Shown here: positions 17,007 through 26,520 of the stretch, piece after piece
Layout of the letters: every line of letters begins with the position of its first letter
Numbering within the stretch: the stretch's first letter is position 1
Origin: Ignavibacteria bacterium RIFCSPLOWO2_12_FULL_56_21
Lineage (GTDB): Bacteria > Bacteroidota > Ignavibacteria > UBA10030
Length of the DNA stretch: 45,703 nt
Assembly (NCBI GenBank): GCA_001802945.1
Contig: MHAK01000124.1
Span: forward strand, 1-45,703
Direction of reading: 5' to 3'
Notes under the pieces: generated by a model
The model's input: the letters and a program-made list of their open reading frames with translations, nothing else
Database searches by the model: none
What the model was told of the DNA's origin: nothing
Program-made: the position numbers and the translations under genes

Positions 17007-19224
17007 CCGGATTCTCGTTCTGGCAACGGCCGTGATCGTAGGCTTCGCAGCTTCGACCGATGCCCTCCGTTCACAGGCTCGCCGATACGAGATTCATCGC
17101 CGGGGAATGCTGCACCAAACGGTCTACAACACCGGCGAACTCGGTCGGCCGTATGACGACGGGAATACCGGAAGCACGCCGAATATTCCGTCGTTTGAAT
17201 GGCCTGCCCGCTCCGCGATGTTTGTCGACGGAACTCCGTACAACGGTCAGTATAACTCTTTCGGGGCGGGTTTTTACATCTTCGCCACGAAGAACCTGGA
17301 TTCGGCAAATCGATACACTGATATGTGCGGGGCTGTCTCGGACAACGACGGGAACGCCGGGGTTGTGGAAGGAGTGTTCAGCGAGCCGATCTCGATCACG
17401 AGGATGGAAAATTACCCCGTGCTTGCGGATGGTCGTCTCAACCCAATGTATGATCCCGACGAGGCGGAAGAAGTCATCGTATCGAAATGGCGGGCCCTGC
17501 AGACAAACGTGATCGTCACGAGAACAAGCCGGGCATGGAGCAATCCGGACTACGATGATTTCATCATATACGAATACGTGCTCGAAAACTCATCTTCCGA
17601 TACGTTGACCGACATGATCGTCGCCTGGGGATATTCCCTTGCGGCATCGCTGTTCGGCAACGAACGCAAATTCAACCGTTGGTCCGAAGCGGATTTCCGG
17701 GCGCGCGACCAGTTCGCCCGCTACGACCTGACCAGATATCTGTCGTACAACCACGACCGGACCGGCAGCCCGGACGACCGGTATTTCAGTGTGTGGGCTC
17801 AATCGGGCAGATTCGGCGGCGGACTGAATTCTCCCCAAGCCGTGGGCATCTTCCCGTTGCACTACGACCGGGCTCACCTGGCTCTCCGGGGTCAAACGAA
17901 CGCATTTGTCGCCCGATCGGATTTCCGGTATGTGTGGGACACTGAACTCAAAATGAAGCAGCCGTACATCAACCGGTATGAGAACGGGAATCTCTATCCC
18001 TCAAAGATCGGCAACTACGGATTCCTCGACTGTGTATCCCAGCGCAAAACAAGTCCGGTCTCAGGCATCGGGAACGACCCGGTGAATTTCCCCGCGTATT
18101 GGATCGGCCGGTCAAAGCCGTCGTGGACCATCGGTTCTCGTCAACCAGTTGGACATATTTACGGGTTTGGACCGTACACGCTAAGACCCGGACAGAAGAT
18201 GACTATCGTATTGGCGGAGGTTGCAGGGTTCGGCGCGGGCACTGCAGAGGACAGTGTTTTCAAGGACATCGGCGGCGGAGCGGGTAGCGACGGTAACGAT
18301 CCGGATCCCGGGATGCATCCCGTGCCGAGCCACTACGCAGAGATTCAGTATCCGGAGGCTGTCACTCCGAACGGCCCATCGCCGGTGATGGGCAGCAAAT
18401 ACCTGAGTATGTACCCGCTGCCCGCCTACGTGAACTCCAATGTCATCACCATTCGTGACGTCGCAGACCGCGCAATCCAGATGTATACCGGCGGTGTGTT
18501 GGTGAAACACGATACAACTCAATTCAAGCCGGAGAATACACCTTCGACAGGCGTGCTTCAGGCGCCGATCCCCTTCCCCGCCCCGGCGATCCGCGTCGAA
18601 AACACTCTCTCTTCCAGGAACAAGATCATGTGGAAGTCGTACGCCGAATCCTTCACTGCGACCAGACTGCGAGCACCACTGAGCCATTACGAGGTCATTC
18701 GGGCAGATCACCCATTGGACCGATGGAAGGAGATCGATAGCGTCGGCATTCAGGATCCCCGGTTTTACACCTCGCAGGACTCCACGTACATGGTTTCGGA
18801 CAACAGCAGTGCACTTCTTGAGGCGTACTACTACGCGGTCGTATCTGTCGATGCGCTCGGAGGTCGGAGCGGCATGACGAATATGACGCTGCACGAAACG
18901 CAATTGCCCGCCGCACCCACCATGGACAAGGTGTATGTGGTACCGAATCCCTTGATCGTTTCCTCCGGTTTCACGGGCGCTTCACCTTCCGGGGATATCA
19001 ACGATCGTATCGGATTTTTCGGACTGCCAAAGCGTGCAACGATACGGATCTACTCCTACAGCGGCCAGTTGATCAATACGATAGAACATGATGTTGACAA
19101 CTACACAGCTGCCTGGTATCAAGTGACACGGAACAGCCAGTTGCTTGCTTCTGGAGTGTATTTCTTCATCGTCGACGACGACCTGGGCAACAGACGCCAC
19201 GGAAAATTCGTCGTCATTCATTGA
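16981..19224 (+). CDS. Large exported protein with FnIII-like region and T9SS-like C-terminus; function unknown
   Basis: 747 residues from ATG 16981, overlapping the receptor end by 26 bp; a TTG at 16996 is a possible alternative. A signal peptide occupies about residues 1-36. The long N-terminal and central part (about 40-510) has many aromatic residues and no domain I recognise. Residues about 525-645 resemble a fibronectin type III fold (KIMWKSY ... YYYAVVSVDALGGRSG). The last 95 residues (VYVVPNPL ... SGVYFFIVDDD ... GKFVVIH) look like a T9SS type A sorting domain, though NPFNP is degenerate. It sits exactly where SusD would in a classic pair, so a ligand-capture role alongside the receptor is possible but unproven. 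Confidence 0.75.
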   Translation: MWGSPLISDRILVLATAVIVGFAASTDALRSQARRYEIHRRGMLHQTVYNTGELGRPYDDGNTGSTPNIPSFEWPARSAMFVDGTPYNGQYNSFGAGFYIFATKNLDSANRYTDMCGAVSDNDGNAGVVEGVFSEPISITRMENYPVLADGRLNPMYDPDEAEEVIVSKWRALQTNVIVTRTSRAWSNPDYDDFIIYEYVLENSSSDTLTDMIVAWGYSLAASLFGNERKFNRWSEADFRARDQFARYDLTRYLSYNHDRTGSPDDRYFSVWAQSGRFGGGLNSPQAVGIFPLHYDRAHLALRGQTNAFVARSDFRYVWDTELKMKQPYINRYENGNLYPSKIGNYGFLDCVSQRKTSPVSGIGNDPVNFPAYWIGRSKPSWTIGSRQPVGHIYGFGPYTLRPGQKMTIVLAEVAGFGAGTAEDSVFKDIGGGAGSDGNDPDPGMHPVPSHYAEIQYPEAVTPNGPSPVMGSKYLSMYPLPAYVNSNVITIRDVADRAIQMYTGGVLVKHDTTQFKPENTPSTGVLQAPIPFPAPAIRVENTLSSRNKIMWKSYAESFTATRLRAPLSHYEVIRADHPLDRWKEIDSVGIQDPRFYTSQDSTYMVSDNSSALLEAYYYAVVSVDALGGRSGMTNMTLHETQLPAAPTMDKVYVVPNPLIVSSGFTGASPSGDINDRIGFFGLPKRATIRIYSYSGQLINTIEHDVDNYTAAWYQVTRNSQLLASGVYFFIVDDDLGNRRHGKFVVIH

Positions 19225-19229
19225 CTACC

Positions 19230-20267
19230 ATGTATTCTGTGCGAACGATATCGCGGGCTCATGTGATCGTGCTTGTCATGGCGCTGGTCGCGTTTCCGAC
19301 GGCGGCTCAGAAGGTAGGCACCACGTCCATGCAATTCCTCAAGGTCATGCCCATCGCAAGGGCCGCCGCAATGGGTGAGGCCTATGCCGCACTCGCGAAC
19401 GGGGCAGACGCCGCCTTCTGGAATCCGGCAGGTCTGGCCTCTACCACCGGCTTCGAACTTTCCACAACATACATCGACTGGCTGTTCGACACCCGGCAAG
19501 GAGCTCTGGCCGGTGCTTTGTCGCTAGGCAGTTGGGGATCTGCGGGAGTTCAGGTCCAGTACGTCGACTACGGAGTGTTCGAAGAGGCGAGGGCAGACCT
19601 CGCCACTCTCACGCAAACGCCATATCCGGGACTTACGGGCAGGCAGTTCCGACCGTTCACGATGTTGGTTGGGGTAAGCTTCGCCCGAAGTCTTACGACG
19701 AAATTCTCCACAGGCATGAGCGTCAAGTTCGCCCACGAAACACTGTATCGGCAAAGCAGTGTTGCCATCGTGAACTCCCAGGGGATGACAGAGACGGTGA
19801 ATACGTATGCAAACGGGGTGCTGTTTGATTTCGGACTCCAATACCTGACCGGATTCCGAACCGTTCGCATTGGCGCCACAGTTCAGAACTTCGGTGCATC
19901 TCTTCAATACGCAAAGGAGTCGAGTCCGGCTCCCCTCCTCTTCCGGCTCGGCATCGCAGCGGAACTTGCAGGGGCGAACAGTCTGCTCCTTCCCGATGAA
20001 GAAGGCCGGCTGACCGCGGCGTTCGACATCTTCCAGCCAAATGACTACGGCCAGCAGATGCACGCCGGCTTCGAATATGATTTCGCGGGAACCGTCGCCG
20101 TCAGAGCGGGCTATAAGTTCAATTACGATGTCGAAGGCCTCACGCTGGGAGGCGGAATCCGGCATGACATCGGCGACCTGATCTTGTCCGTCGATTATGC
20201 GTACGGCGCAATGGGCGAATTCCTTGGAATGTCACATCGATTCAGCGTTGGAGTGATCCACCAATGA
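19230..20267 (+). CDS. PorV/PorQ-family outer-membrane beta-barrel
   Basis: 345 residues. A signal peptide (1-26) is followed by the family hallmark ARAAAMGEAYAAL ... AAFWNPAGL (about residues 43-70), then alternating amphipathic strands and a C-terminal FSVGVIHQ. PorV and PorQ are FadL-like 14-strand barrels; PorV shuttles T9SS cargo between the SprA translocon and the PorU attachment complex. The start is ATG 19230; a TTG at 19221 overlaps the upstream stop and would add three residues. Its place between two T9SS-type cargo genes and beside a receptor suggests a dedicated export or anchoring role, which is an inference. Confidence 0.8.
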   Translation: MYSVRTISRAHVIVLVMALVAFPTAAQKVGTTSMQFLKVMPIARAAAMGEAYAALANGADAAFWNPAGLASTTGFELSTTYIDWLFDTRQGALAGALSLGSWGSAGVQVQYVDYGVFEEARADLATLTQTPYPGLTGRQFRPFTMLVGVSFARSLTTKFSTGMSVKFAHETLYRQSSVAIVNSQGMTETVNTYANGVLFDFGLQYLTGFRTVRIGATVQNFGASLQYAKESSPAPLLFRLGIAAELAGANSLLLPDEEGRLTAAFDIFQPNDYGQQMHAGFEYDFAGTVAVRAGYKFNYDVEGLTLGGGIRHDIGDLILSVDYAYGAMGEFLGMSHRFSVGVIHQ

Positions 20268-21757
20268 AAACCCGCCTGCACTTGCGGCTCGATATCTTGT
20301 CGATCGTTGCGGCGATGTTCTGGAATGGTGGAAATGTCTATGCCCAGGGGTACGGTTCCCCTTTGACGATCCAGGGGCTGAGCCGCCTCTCCGTCCATTC
20401 TGCCGCCGCCTCCATGGGAGGTATTTCCACCGGCCGCACGGGCGAGGCATCATCGATGTTCACGAACCCCACTTCCTTGCGAGGGCTCGAAGGAATTCAG
20501 GTCTCGGTTGGCGGTTTTTCCATCGATGAACGGCAGCAACAAGATCAGCAATGGTTTCCGATGCGGAGGTTCCCGACGTTCAGCCTGATGATGGAAGGAC
20601 TTCTGGACAGCATTCCGGCTCCCGACTACACGGAAAGTCCCGACGAAGGATTCGGGCCTGAAGATTCGATCCCCCGGCCGTTTGATTCCATACGGCCCAA
20701 CTGGGCACGCTCCAGTCATCGCCGATTGCCTACGGAGCTTCTCGTTGCAGCACCCTTCGAGCTGGGAGGCTTCAAAGTCGCGGCAGGACTCGGAATGGTG
20801 CAGTATGCCTCGCTCGACCATGCGTATCAGAACAACAACGTCCTTTCCCCTTCGATCGGAAGCCAGCGTCCGACCGGCGTGCCCTTGCCGCTCAACGGAG
20901 AGGAAATTCCCGTCCTGTGGTCGCAGGCCCTCCAGTCACGAGAAGGGGCGATCTACGGATACGGCGGTGCGGTTTCAGTTTCTGTTACTGAAAACCTCGC
21001 AGTCGGCATGAGCGGATCGTATCTCCGTGGCAAGACCGATGACTTCGAAACAACGACCGTGCGAGGGCGGATCAGGTTCGGGAACAACAGCGGCGTTTAT
21101 TACTACAAACTCGACTCGATTTATTCGGTGCTCCAATCGGTCGGAACTTCGACCTTCACAGGATACGACTTTGGACTTGGTGCCGCCTATGCAGGACGCA
21201 CTGTCACACTTAGTCTGTCGATCAGACCTCCAACGAGCATCGAACGGTCAGCCCGCAGTACCCGCACTCATGATACGACGGGCGGCGTTCGTACGTCGAA
21301 CCTCTCCATAAGAGACAGGATCACCTTCCCATGGAGAGGTACGGCCGGAATCTCTCTCGCCGTGAGAGAGGATTTCCGACTCGCCTTCGAGTACGATTAT
21401 CGTCCGCTGATGTCAGCAGAGTACGAGGATCCCTCGGGCACCGTCACAAACCCCTGGCTCTCCGCGAACTCATTCCGAGTCGGAGGTGAATATTCGCCGG
21501 TATCGTGGGCCGTCCTCCGGGCCGGTTATCGGTCCGAGTCAGAGGTCTTCGAATCGGAAGGAAACCCGCTCATCGGCGACCCTGTCAGGTATTCCGTGTT
21601 TACAGCGGGGATTGGCTTGCGTGTCTTCGGAGCGAGGCTAAATCTGGGTTATGAATTTTCTTCCATCACGTATGAAGATCTTTGGCAGACGAATGCGAAT
21701 CTGAACAGCACGACGCATGAGAGGATCATCGCCGATGTCACATATACTCTTTTCTAG
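20264..21757 (+). CDS. Outer-membrane beta-barrel, PorV/FadL-like
   Basis: 497 residues, overlapping the previous gene by 4 bp (ATGA). Signal peptide about 1-27. The N-terminal block AAASMGGISTGRTGEASSMFTNPTSL is a diverged form of the MGxA...NPAxL pattern seen in the preceding protein. The rest alternates aromatic and small residues as in barrels and ends in a membrane-type strand (ADVTYTLF). It is therefore a second, larger PorV/FadL-like barrel in tandem. It closes the first block of the pectin locus. A transport or secretion role is likely, but the substrate is unknown. Confidence 0.7.
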   Translation: MKTRLHLRLDILSIVAAMFWNGGNVYAQGYGSPLTIQGLSRLSVHSAAASMGGISTGRTGEASSMFTNPTSLRGLEGIQVSVGGFSIDERQQQDQQWFPMRRFPTFSLMMEGLLDSIPAPDYTESPDEGFGPEDSIPRPFDSIRPNWARSSHRRLPTELLVAAPFELGGFKVAAGLGMVQYASLDHAYQNNNVLSPSIGSQRPTGVPLPLNGEEIPVLWSQALQSREGAIYGYGGAVSVSVTENLAVGMSGSYLRGKTDDFETTTVRGRIRFGNNSGVYYYKLDSIYSVLQSVGTSTFTGYDFGLGAAYAGRTVTLSLSIRPPTSIERSARSTRTHDTTGGVRTSNLSIRDRITFPWRGTAGISLAVREDFRLAFEYDYRPLMSAEYEDPSGTVTNPWLSANSFRVGGEYSPVSWAVLRAGYRSESEVFESEGNPLIGDPVRYSVFTAGIGLRVFGARLNLGYEFSSITYEDLWQTNANLNSTTHERIIADVTYTLF

Positions 21758-21760
21758 CGA

Positions 21761-21793
21761 CCGCTTGCGCATTTTTCGTGGCGGCGTAAGCGG
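21761..21793 (+). other. Stem-loop after the outer-membrane block
   Basis: CCGCTTGCGC (21761-21770) pairs with GCGTAAGCGG (21784-21793): 10 bp including one G-T pair, with a 13-base loop. No T-tract follows, so it may be an RNA-stabilising or processing hairpin, or a poor terminator that sets relative expression of the two halves of the locus. Confidence 0.45.
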
Positions 21794-21879
21794 CACCAAA
21801 CCTCATCCGCCTCCCTGACGAGGTTCTTGGCCTCAAGTCAACTACATTTTGTGCGAACTTTCACAGAAAGGGACCTGCA

Positions 21880-23706
21880 ATGAGTACTTGGAATCGCACC
21901 TTCGCGGTCGCCATGTTGATTGCACGTACAGCAGGTTTGCTGTCGGCGCAATCTGCAAACGACTATCGGACCGCCGCAAGCGGCGTTTGGTCCACAACGT
22001 CCACGTGGGAGAGATATTCCGGGACGCAATGGGAAGCGGCGACGACTTCCCCCGATTCGGGAGCAGGGCAAATCACCGTTCTGGCGGGCCACAGCGTTTC
22101 GATCACGAGCGCTCTCGCGGTCGATTCCCTACAAATACTCGGGAACGGAAGCGTTACTATCGCCGCTGGAGTGACCGTATCGGTCCCGATCAATAACGGA
22201 TTGAATGGAATCGACGTCGATACGCTGGGGACTTTGACAGTGAACGGCACGATTGTCTGTCAAGGCCGCGTATCCGGATCGATCGGAGCCATAGTCTTCG
22301 CCAACGGCAGTATGTATGACCATGCCCGAAACGGAGGGGACGCGCCGAGAGCCGTCTGGCAAACCGGGTCTACGATGAAACTGACGGGAGTGACAGGCAA
22401 TTCCCCCTCAAACATGAATCAGGACTTCTACAATCTCGTCATTGACTGCGCGGGATTGACCGCAAACCTGAATTTGGGAATGAGCGGGAATACGATACAG
22501 GGAGACATTACCGTCCTGCGGACCGGAGCCAGCAACCGGTATTATCTGACCAGTCCAGCAGCTTTCGTCTACCCAATCACAGTCATGGGCAATATCTACG
22601 TTCGCGGCGGTGTCTTTTCCACGAACGGCTCCAGCAGTGCGGGTCACATTATTGTGCACACGTACGGCAATATCATCGTCACCGCAGGAAACTTCGGATG
22701 CAGTAGAGGGAGCGGGACGTCGGTCTCCTGGTTTCTGTATGGCGACACGATGTCCATTTCGAACGCTACACTCCATAACTCGACGGGTTCGCCGGACAGG
22801 GTGCAAAAATTCATCTTCTCGAAACAGGGAACAACACAGTTAAGATTCTCGAACGTCACCTACGGAACCGGCGGTACAAGTCCGATCACGCTTCAGGTCA
22901 GCAAAGGAACGACTCTCGATATCGACACTTCGCACCTCGCCAGCAACAGTACCGGCAGCTTCATCCTTGACAGCGGGGCAGTTCTCGTCTCTGCACACAA
23001 CGGCCCCGGTAACGAGGGGAACATCGAATATCTCGCAGATCTGGGGGGTGGAAATTCTTTTGTGAACATTAACGCCACAACCGGGACAGGCAAAACGACT
23101 GTCAAGGCGTTCAAGGGACCGCACCCGAACATGTACGACCCCTTGAAGGGGCTCCAACGATATTGGACGGTCACGGCAGACGCTGGAATCACGGAAGCCA
23201 CGATGACCTTCTATTATTACGACCTGGACCCTGTCGGCACAGAAGTGAGGGGAACGGAAACAGTGTATAAGGCGCTTCGCTACGGAGGAGTCGGTAGCGG
23301 ATGGAGTACAGTCACGGGGAGCGTTGTCGACGATTTCTTTGATTTTGTCACCGCAACCGCCATCACCAGCGTCGCCGCCGACTGGACCGTAGGAGAAGCC
23401 GCTTCTGTGGGCGTGGCATCGCCCAATGGGCCTGCAATACCCGATGTGTTTTCTGTCGACCAGAATTACCCGAATCCGTTCAACCCGAGCACGTCCATCC
23501 GGTATCACATCCCGGAAGCGACTCTCGTCACGATTCGCCTGTTCGACGTCCTTGGGCGGGAAGTCGGTCTTCTCCTGAACGAAGAACACGAGGCCGGTTC
23601 TTATACAACACAATGGAACGCCGCGGGGTTTTCGAGTGGAATGTACTATTGCAGCGTCATGGCCGGCGACGATGTTAAGATCATTAAGCTTGTTCTCTTG
23701 AAGTAA
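21880..23706 (+). CDS. T9SS-exported protein of unknown function in the pectin locus
   Basis: 608 residues, with AAAGGGA about 8 bases before the ATG. A signal peptide (about 1-24) is followed by a region beginning SGVWSTTSTWERYSG, a motif common at the start of large secreted FCB proteins. A long, threonine/serine/glycine-rich beta-solenoid-like stretch follows (about 50-510), and a T9SS sorting domain (NYPNPFNPST, about 528-608) ends in KIIKLVLLK. I see no catalytic signature. Being placed between the outer-membrane block and the PL1/GH28/GH105 enzymes, it could be a pectin-binding or degrading surface protein; that is inference from context only. Confidence 0.75.
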   Translation: MSTWNRTFAVAMLIARTAGLLSAQSANDYRTAASGVWSTTSTWERYSGTQWEAATTSPDSGAGQITVLAGHSVSITSALAVDSLQILGNGSVTIAAGVTVSVPINNGLNGIDVDTLGTLTVNGTIVCQGRVSGSIGAIVFANGSMYDHARNGGDAPRAVWQTGSTMKLTGVTGNSPSNMNQDFYNLVIDCAGLTANLNLGMSGNTIQGDITVLRTGASNRYYLTSPAAFVYPITVMGNIYVRGGVFSTNGSSSAGHIIVHTYGNIIVTAGNFGCSRGSGTSVSWFLYGDTMSISNATLHNSTGSPDRVQKFIFSKQGTTQLRFSNVTYGTGGTSPITLQVSKGTTLDIDTSHLASNSTGSFILDSGAVLVSAHNGPGNEGNIEYLADLGGGNSFVNINATTGTGKTTVKAFKGPHPNMYDPLKGLQRYWTVTADAGITEATMTFYYYDLDPVGTEVRGTETVYKALRYGGVGSGWSTVTGSVVDDFFDFVTATAITSVAADWTVGEAASVGVASPNGPAIPDVFSVDQNYPNPFNPSTSIRYHIPEATLVTIRLFDVLGREVGLLLNEEHEAGSYTTQWNAAGFSSGMYYCSVMAGDDVKIIKLVLLK

Positions 23707-23755
23707 CGAAGACATGCACTCAGAACAATATCCCGAACGCCCGGAAACGAGGGAG

Positions 23756-25120
23756 ATGTCGATCCGCATGGGTCTGTCACTTTGTGCCGTTCTCTTTCTC
23801 CTTGCGGATCATCCCCTCGTTTCCCAGGTTCTCGCTTTTCCCGGAGCGGATGGCTTCGGGAGATTCACAACGGGCGGGCGCGGCGGCGTGGTCTGTGAAG
23901 TGAACAACCTCAACGATGACGGTCCAGGCAGCTTCCGGGCCGCCATCCAAACGAAGGGCACGCGGACGATCGTCTTTAGAGTGTCGGGCACTCTCTCGCT
24001 CGAGTCGGACCTGGTCATAAGGCACGGAGACTTGACGATCGCGGGCGAGACCGCTCCCGGTGGAGGCATTTGTGTGCGCAATTATCCGACGATCATCGAG
24101 GCTGACAACGTGATCATTCGCTTCATGCGGTTCAGGCTCGGTGACGAGAAACGACAGGCGGCGGATGCCATGAGTGCCATAGGGCGGCGGGACATCATTG
24201 TCGATCACTGTTCCTTCAGCTGGGGCATGGACGAGGTGGCGACGTTCTATAACAATGAGAACTTCACCTTGCAGTGGTCGATCGTGTCTGAAAGCCTCGA
24301 CAGCTCATACCATCCGAAGGGCAAACACGGCTATGGCGGCATCTGGGGCGGTTACCGGGCCACGTTCCATCATAACCTGCTCGCACATCACTCAAGCCGA
24401 AACCCCCGGTTTCAGGGGGGACGATGGGAAGGTTGGGAAAAGAAAGAAGAGGTCGACTTCAGGTACAACGTGGTATTCAACTGGGGATTCGAATGTGCGT
24501 ATGGCGGCGAGTCCGGCAAACAGAACATCGTGGCGAATTACTTCAAACCCGGGCCGGCCTCGGTCCATCCCCGGCGCTTTCTCTCCCCCAGTGATGGGAA
24601 TGGCCGGTGGTACATCGCCGAGAATTTTGTGTCCGGGTACCCGGAGATCACGCAGGACAACACTCTCGGAATCGAGAAGAAATACGGAGAGCAACTTCTG
24701 GTCTCCTCTCCGTTCATTTCCGAGATGAGCGCGACCGAGACTGCGGGGCTCGCGTATGATGCGGTACTCCGGTGTGCGGGGGCCACTCTCCCCCGCCGGG
24801 ACTCGGTCGACGTCCGGATCCTTGCCGAGGTTGCGACCGGGATTCCGACCTACGGCGATGCCTCTTACGCCCTTGATCATCCCAAGTTGTCACGTTCGAA
24901 ACCTCTCGGGATCATCAATTCTCAGTCAACCGTCGGCGGATGGCCTCGCCTTTCCTCCGAACCTCCTCCTGCGGATTCGGACCGTGACGGTATCCCGGAT
25001 TCCTGGGAACAACGACACGGACTCGACCCCGCAAATGCGGATGACGGCCGTGTGATCACGCGGAGCGGATACACGAACCTCGAACTGTACCTTCACGATC
25101 TGGCATCTTCAAGACCATGA
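23756..25120 (+). CDS. Pectate lyase, polysaccharide lyase family 1
   Basis: 454 residues from ATG 23756. A signal peptide ends near VSQVLA, and the mature enzyme starts with AFPGADGFGRFTTGGRGG, the usual start of Bacteroidota-type PL1 lyases. Family motifs include NDDGPGSFRAAI, TIAGETAPGGGICVRNYPT, DHCSFSWGMDE and the SRNPRF segment with the catalytic arginine. A C-terminal DSDRDGIPDSWE motif is a calcium-binding thrombospondin type 3-like repeat. There is no T9SS domain, so it is probably periplasmic or otherwise retained. An ATG at 23714 would add 14 polar residues before the signal. The stop overlaps GH28 by 4 bp. It cleaves polygalacturonate by beta-elimination. Confidence 0.9.
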   Translation: MSIRMGLSLCAVLFLLADHPLVSQVLAFPGADGFGRFTTGGRGGVVCEVNNLNDDGPGSFRAAIQTKGTRTIVFRVSGTLSLESDLVIRHGDLTIAGETAPGGGICVRNYPTIIEADNVIIRFMRFRLGDEKRQAADAMSAIGRRDIIVDHCSFSWGMDEVATFYNNENFTLQWSIVSESLDSSYHPKGKHGYGGIWGGYRATFHHNLLAHHSSRNPRFQGGRWEGWEKKEEVDFRYNVVFNWGFECAYGGESGKQNIVANYFKPGPASVHPRRFLSPSDGNGRWYIAENFVSGYPEITQDNTLGIEKKYGEQLLVSSPFISEMSATETAGLAYDAVLRCAGATLPRRDSVDVRILAEVATGIPTYGDASYALDHPKLSRSKPLGIINSQSTVGGWPRLSSEPPPADSDRDGIPDSWEQRHGLDPANADDGRVITRSGYTNLELYLHDLASSRP

Positions 25121-26520
25121 ACATTTCCCGAATCACAGTCCCTGTCGCAGCGTTCCTTATCCTTATGAACCCGATAGGATCTTGTGCTCAACAGCAAAGT
25201 CGGGTTCGAGGCTGGGAGGATCTCCCCAGGATCATGGAATCCATCACACCGCCTGCATTCCCCGACCGGTCTTTATCCATCCTCGCATTTGGCGCGGTTG
25301 GCGACGGGTCGACTGACTGCACTCGTGCTTTCAGGAGTGCAATCGATTCATGCAGTGCGGCGGGTGGCGGGAGGGTCATTGCACCGGCCGGAAGATACCT
25401 GACCGGGGCGATTCACCTGAAATCGAATGTCAATCTCGTCGTCCAGAAAGATGCCGTCGTACTCTTCAGCACGGACCCGAATGATTACCTGCCGGTCGTG
25501 TACACCCGGTGGGAAGGGGTCGAGTGCATGAACTATTCGCCCTTGATCTACGCATACGAGCAATCGAATATCGCGGTGACCGGCGAAGGAACACTCGACG
25601 GTCAGGGAGCCAGCAACAACTGGTGGTCCTGGAACGGAAAGGAAATATACGGTTGGAAGGAAGGGATGCCGAACCAGCGGGCTGCACGTAAGCAGTTGTT
25701 TGAAATGGCAGAACAGGGGATACCGGTGGCACAAAGAGTGTTTGGAGACGGGTTCTATCTTCGTCCGAACTTTTTCCAACCGTACAAATGCACCAACATC
25801 CTCGTCCAGGGCGTGACATTTCGGGACTCTCCGATGTGGTTCCTCCACCCTGTACTGTCCAGGAACATCAGCATACTCAACGTGACCGTTGTGGGTCTTG
25901 GCCCCAACAATGACGGATGCGACCCCGAGTCATCGAGCGATATTCTCATTCAGGGATGCCTGTTCGATACGGGAGACGATTGCATTGCGATCAAAGCCGG
26001 GCGGAACGCCGACGGCCGCCGCCTCGCAATGCCGAGTGAGAACATCGTAGTGCGCAACTGCACCATGAAGGATGGCCATGGCGGCGTCGTCATCGGAAGC
26101 GAGATGACCGGCGGTGTCCGGAACGTGTTCGCAGAAGACTGCCGCATGGACAGTCCGAACCTTGACCGCGCATTGCGAATCAAAACGAATGCGGTGCGCG
26201 GAGGTGTCGTTGAGAACGTGTTCTTCAGAAACGTGACGATCGGACAGGTCAAGGAATCCATTCTCATGATCAACTACTACTACGAGGAGGGTGACAAGGG
26301 ATCGTTCCTCCCAACCGTCCGTAACGTGGTAATGGAAAACGTCGTGAGCAGCCGGAGCGAATACGGGGTCTGGATCAAGGGTTTCCCGAATGCACAGCCG
26401 TCCGACATCATCCTTCGTGATTGTACGTTTGGCAATGTTGAGAAGGGAAACCTCATCGAGAATGCCAAGAGTGTCATGTTCACAAATGTGCGGATCAACG
26501 GAGAACTCACCACCAAATGA
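25117..26520 (+). CDS. Polygalacturonase-type glycoside hydrolase, family 28
   Basis: 467 residues. A signal peptide (1-24) is followed by a parallel beta-helix with an N-terminal FGAVGDGSTDCTRAF motif. All GH28 signatures are present: NND at 264-266, the DTGDD pair D287/D288, H321 in GHGG, and RIK at 354-356. The acids D266, D287 and D288 make up the inverting active site. The enzyme hydrolyses alpha-1,4-galacturonosyl bonds or a rhamnogalacturonan variant. The signal ends IGSCAQ, so it may be a lipoprotein or be cut after CAQ. Both ends overlap neighbours by 4 bp. Confidence 0.93.
   Translation: MNISRITVPVAAFLILMNPIGSCAQQQSRVRGWEDLPRIMESITPPAFPDRSLSILAFGAVGDGSTDCTRAFRSAIDSCSAAGGGRVIAPAGRYLTGAIHLKSNVNLVVQKDAVVLFSTDPNDYLPVVYTRWEGVECMNYSPLIYAYEQSNIAVTGEGTLDGQGASNNWWSWNGKEIYGWKEGMPNQRAARKQLFEMAEQGIPVAQRVFGDGFYLRPNFFQPYKCTNILVQGVTFRDSPMWFLHPVLSRNISILNVTVVGLGPNNDGCDPESSSDILIQGCLFDTGDDCIAIKAGRNADGRRLAMPSENIVVRNCTMKDGHGGVVIGSEMTGGVRNVFAEDCRMDSPNLDRALRIKTNAVRGGVVENVFFRNVTIGQVKESILMINYYYEEGDKGSFLPTVRNVVMENVVSSRSEYGVWIKGFPNAQPSDIILRDCTFGNVEKGNLIENAKSVMFTNVRINGELTTK

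Noticed and set aside
16981-19224. SusD homologue
   Set aside because: The gene after the SusC-like receptor lacks the lipoprotein signal and the helical TPR-type fold expected of SusD; its visible features are FnIII-like and T9SS-like.
21820-21851. Promoter before the 608-residue T9SS protein
   Set aside because: TACATT at 21843 resembles the -10 boxes elsewhere, but no -35 box lies at 16-18 bp, so I did not list it.
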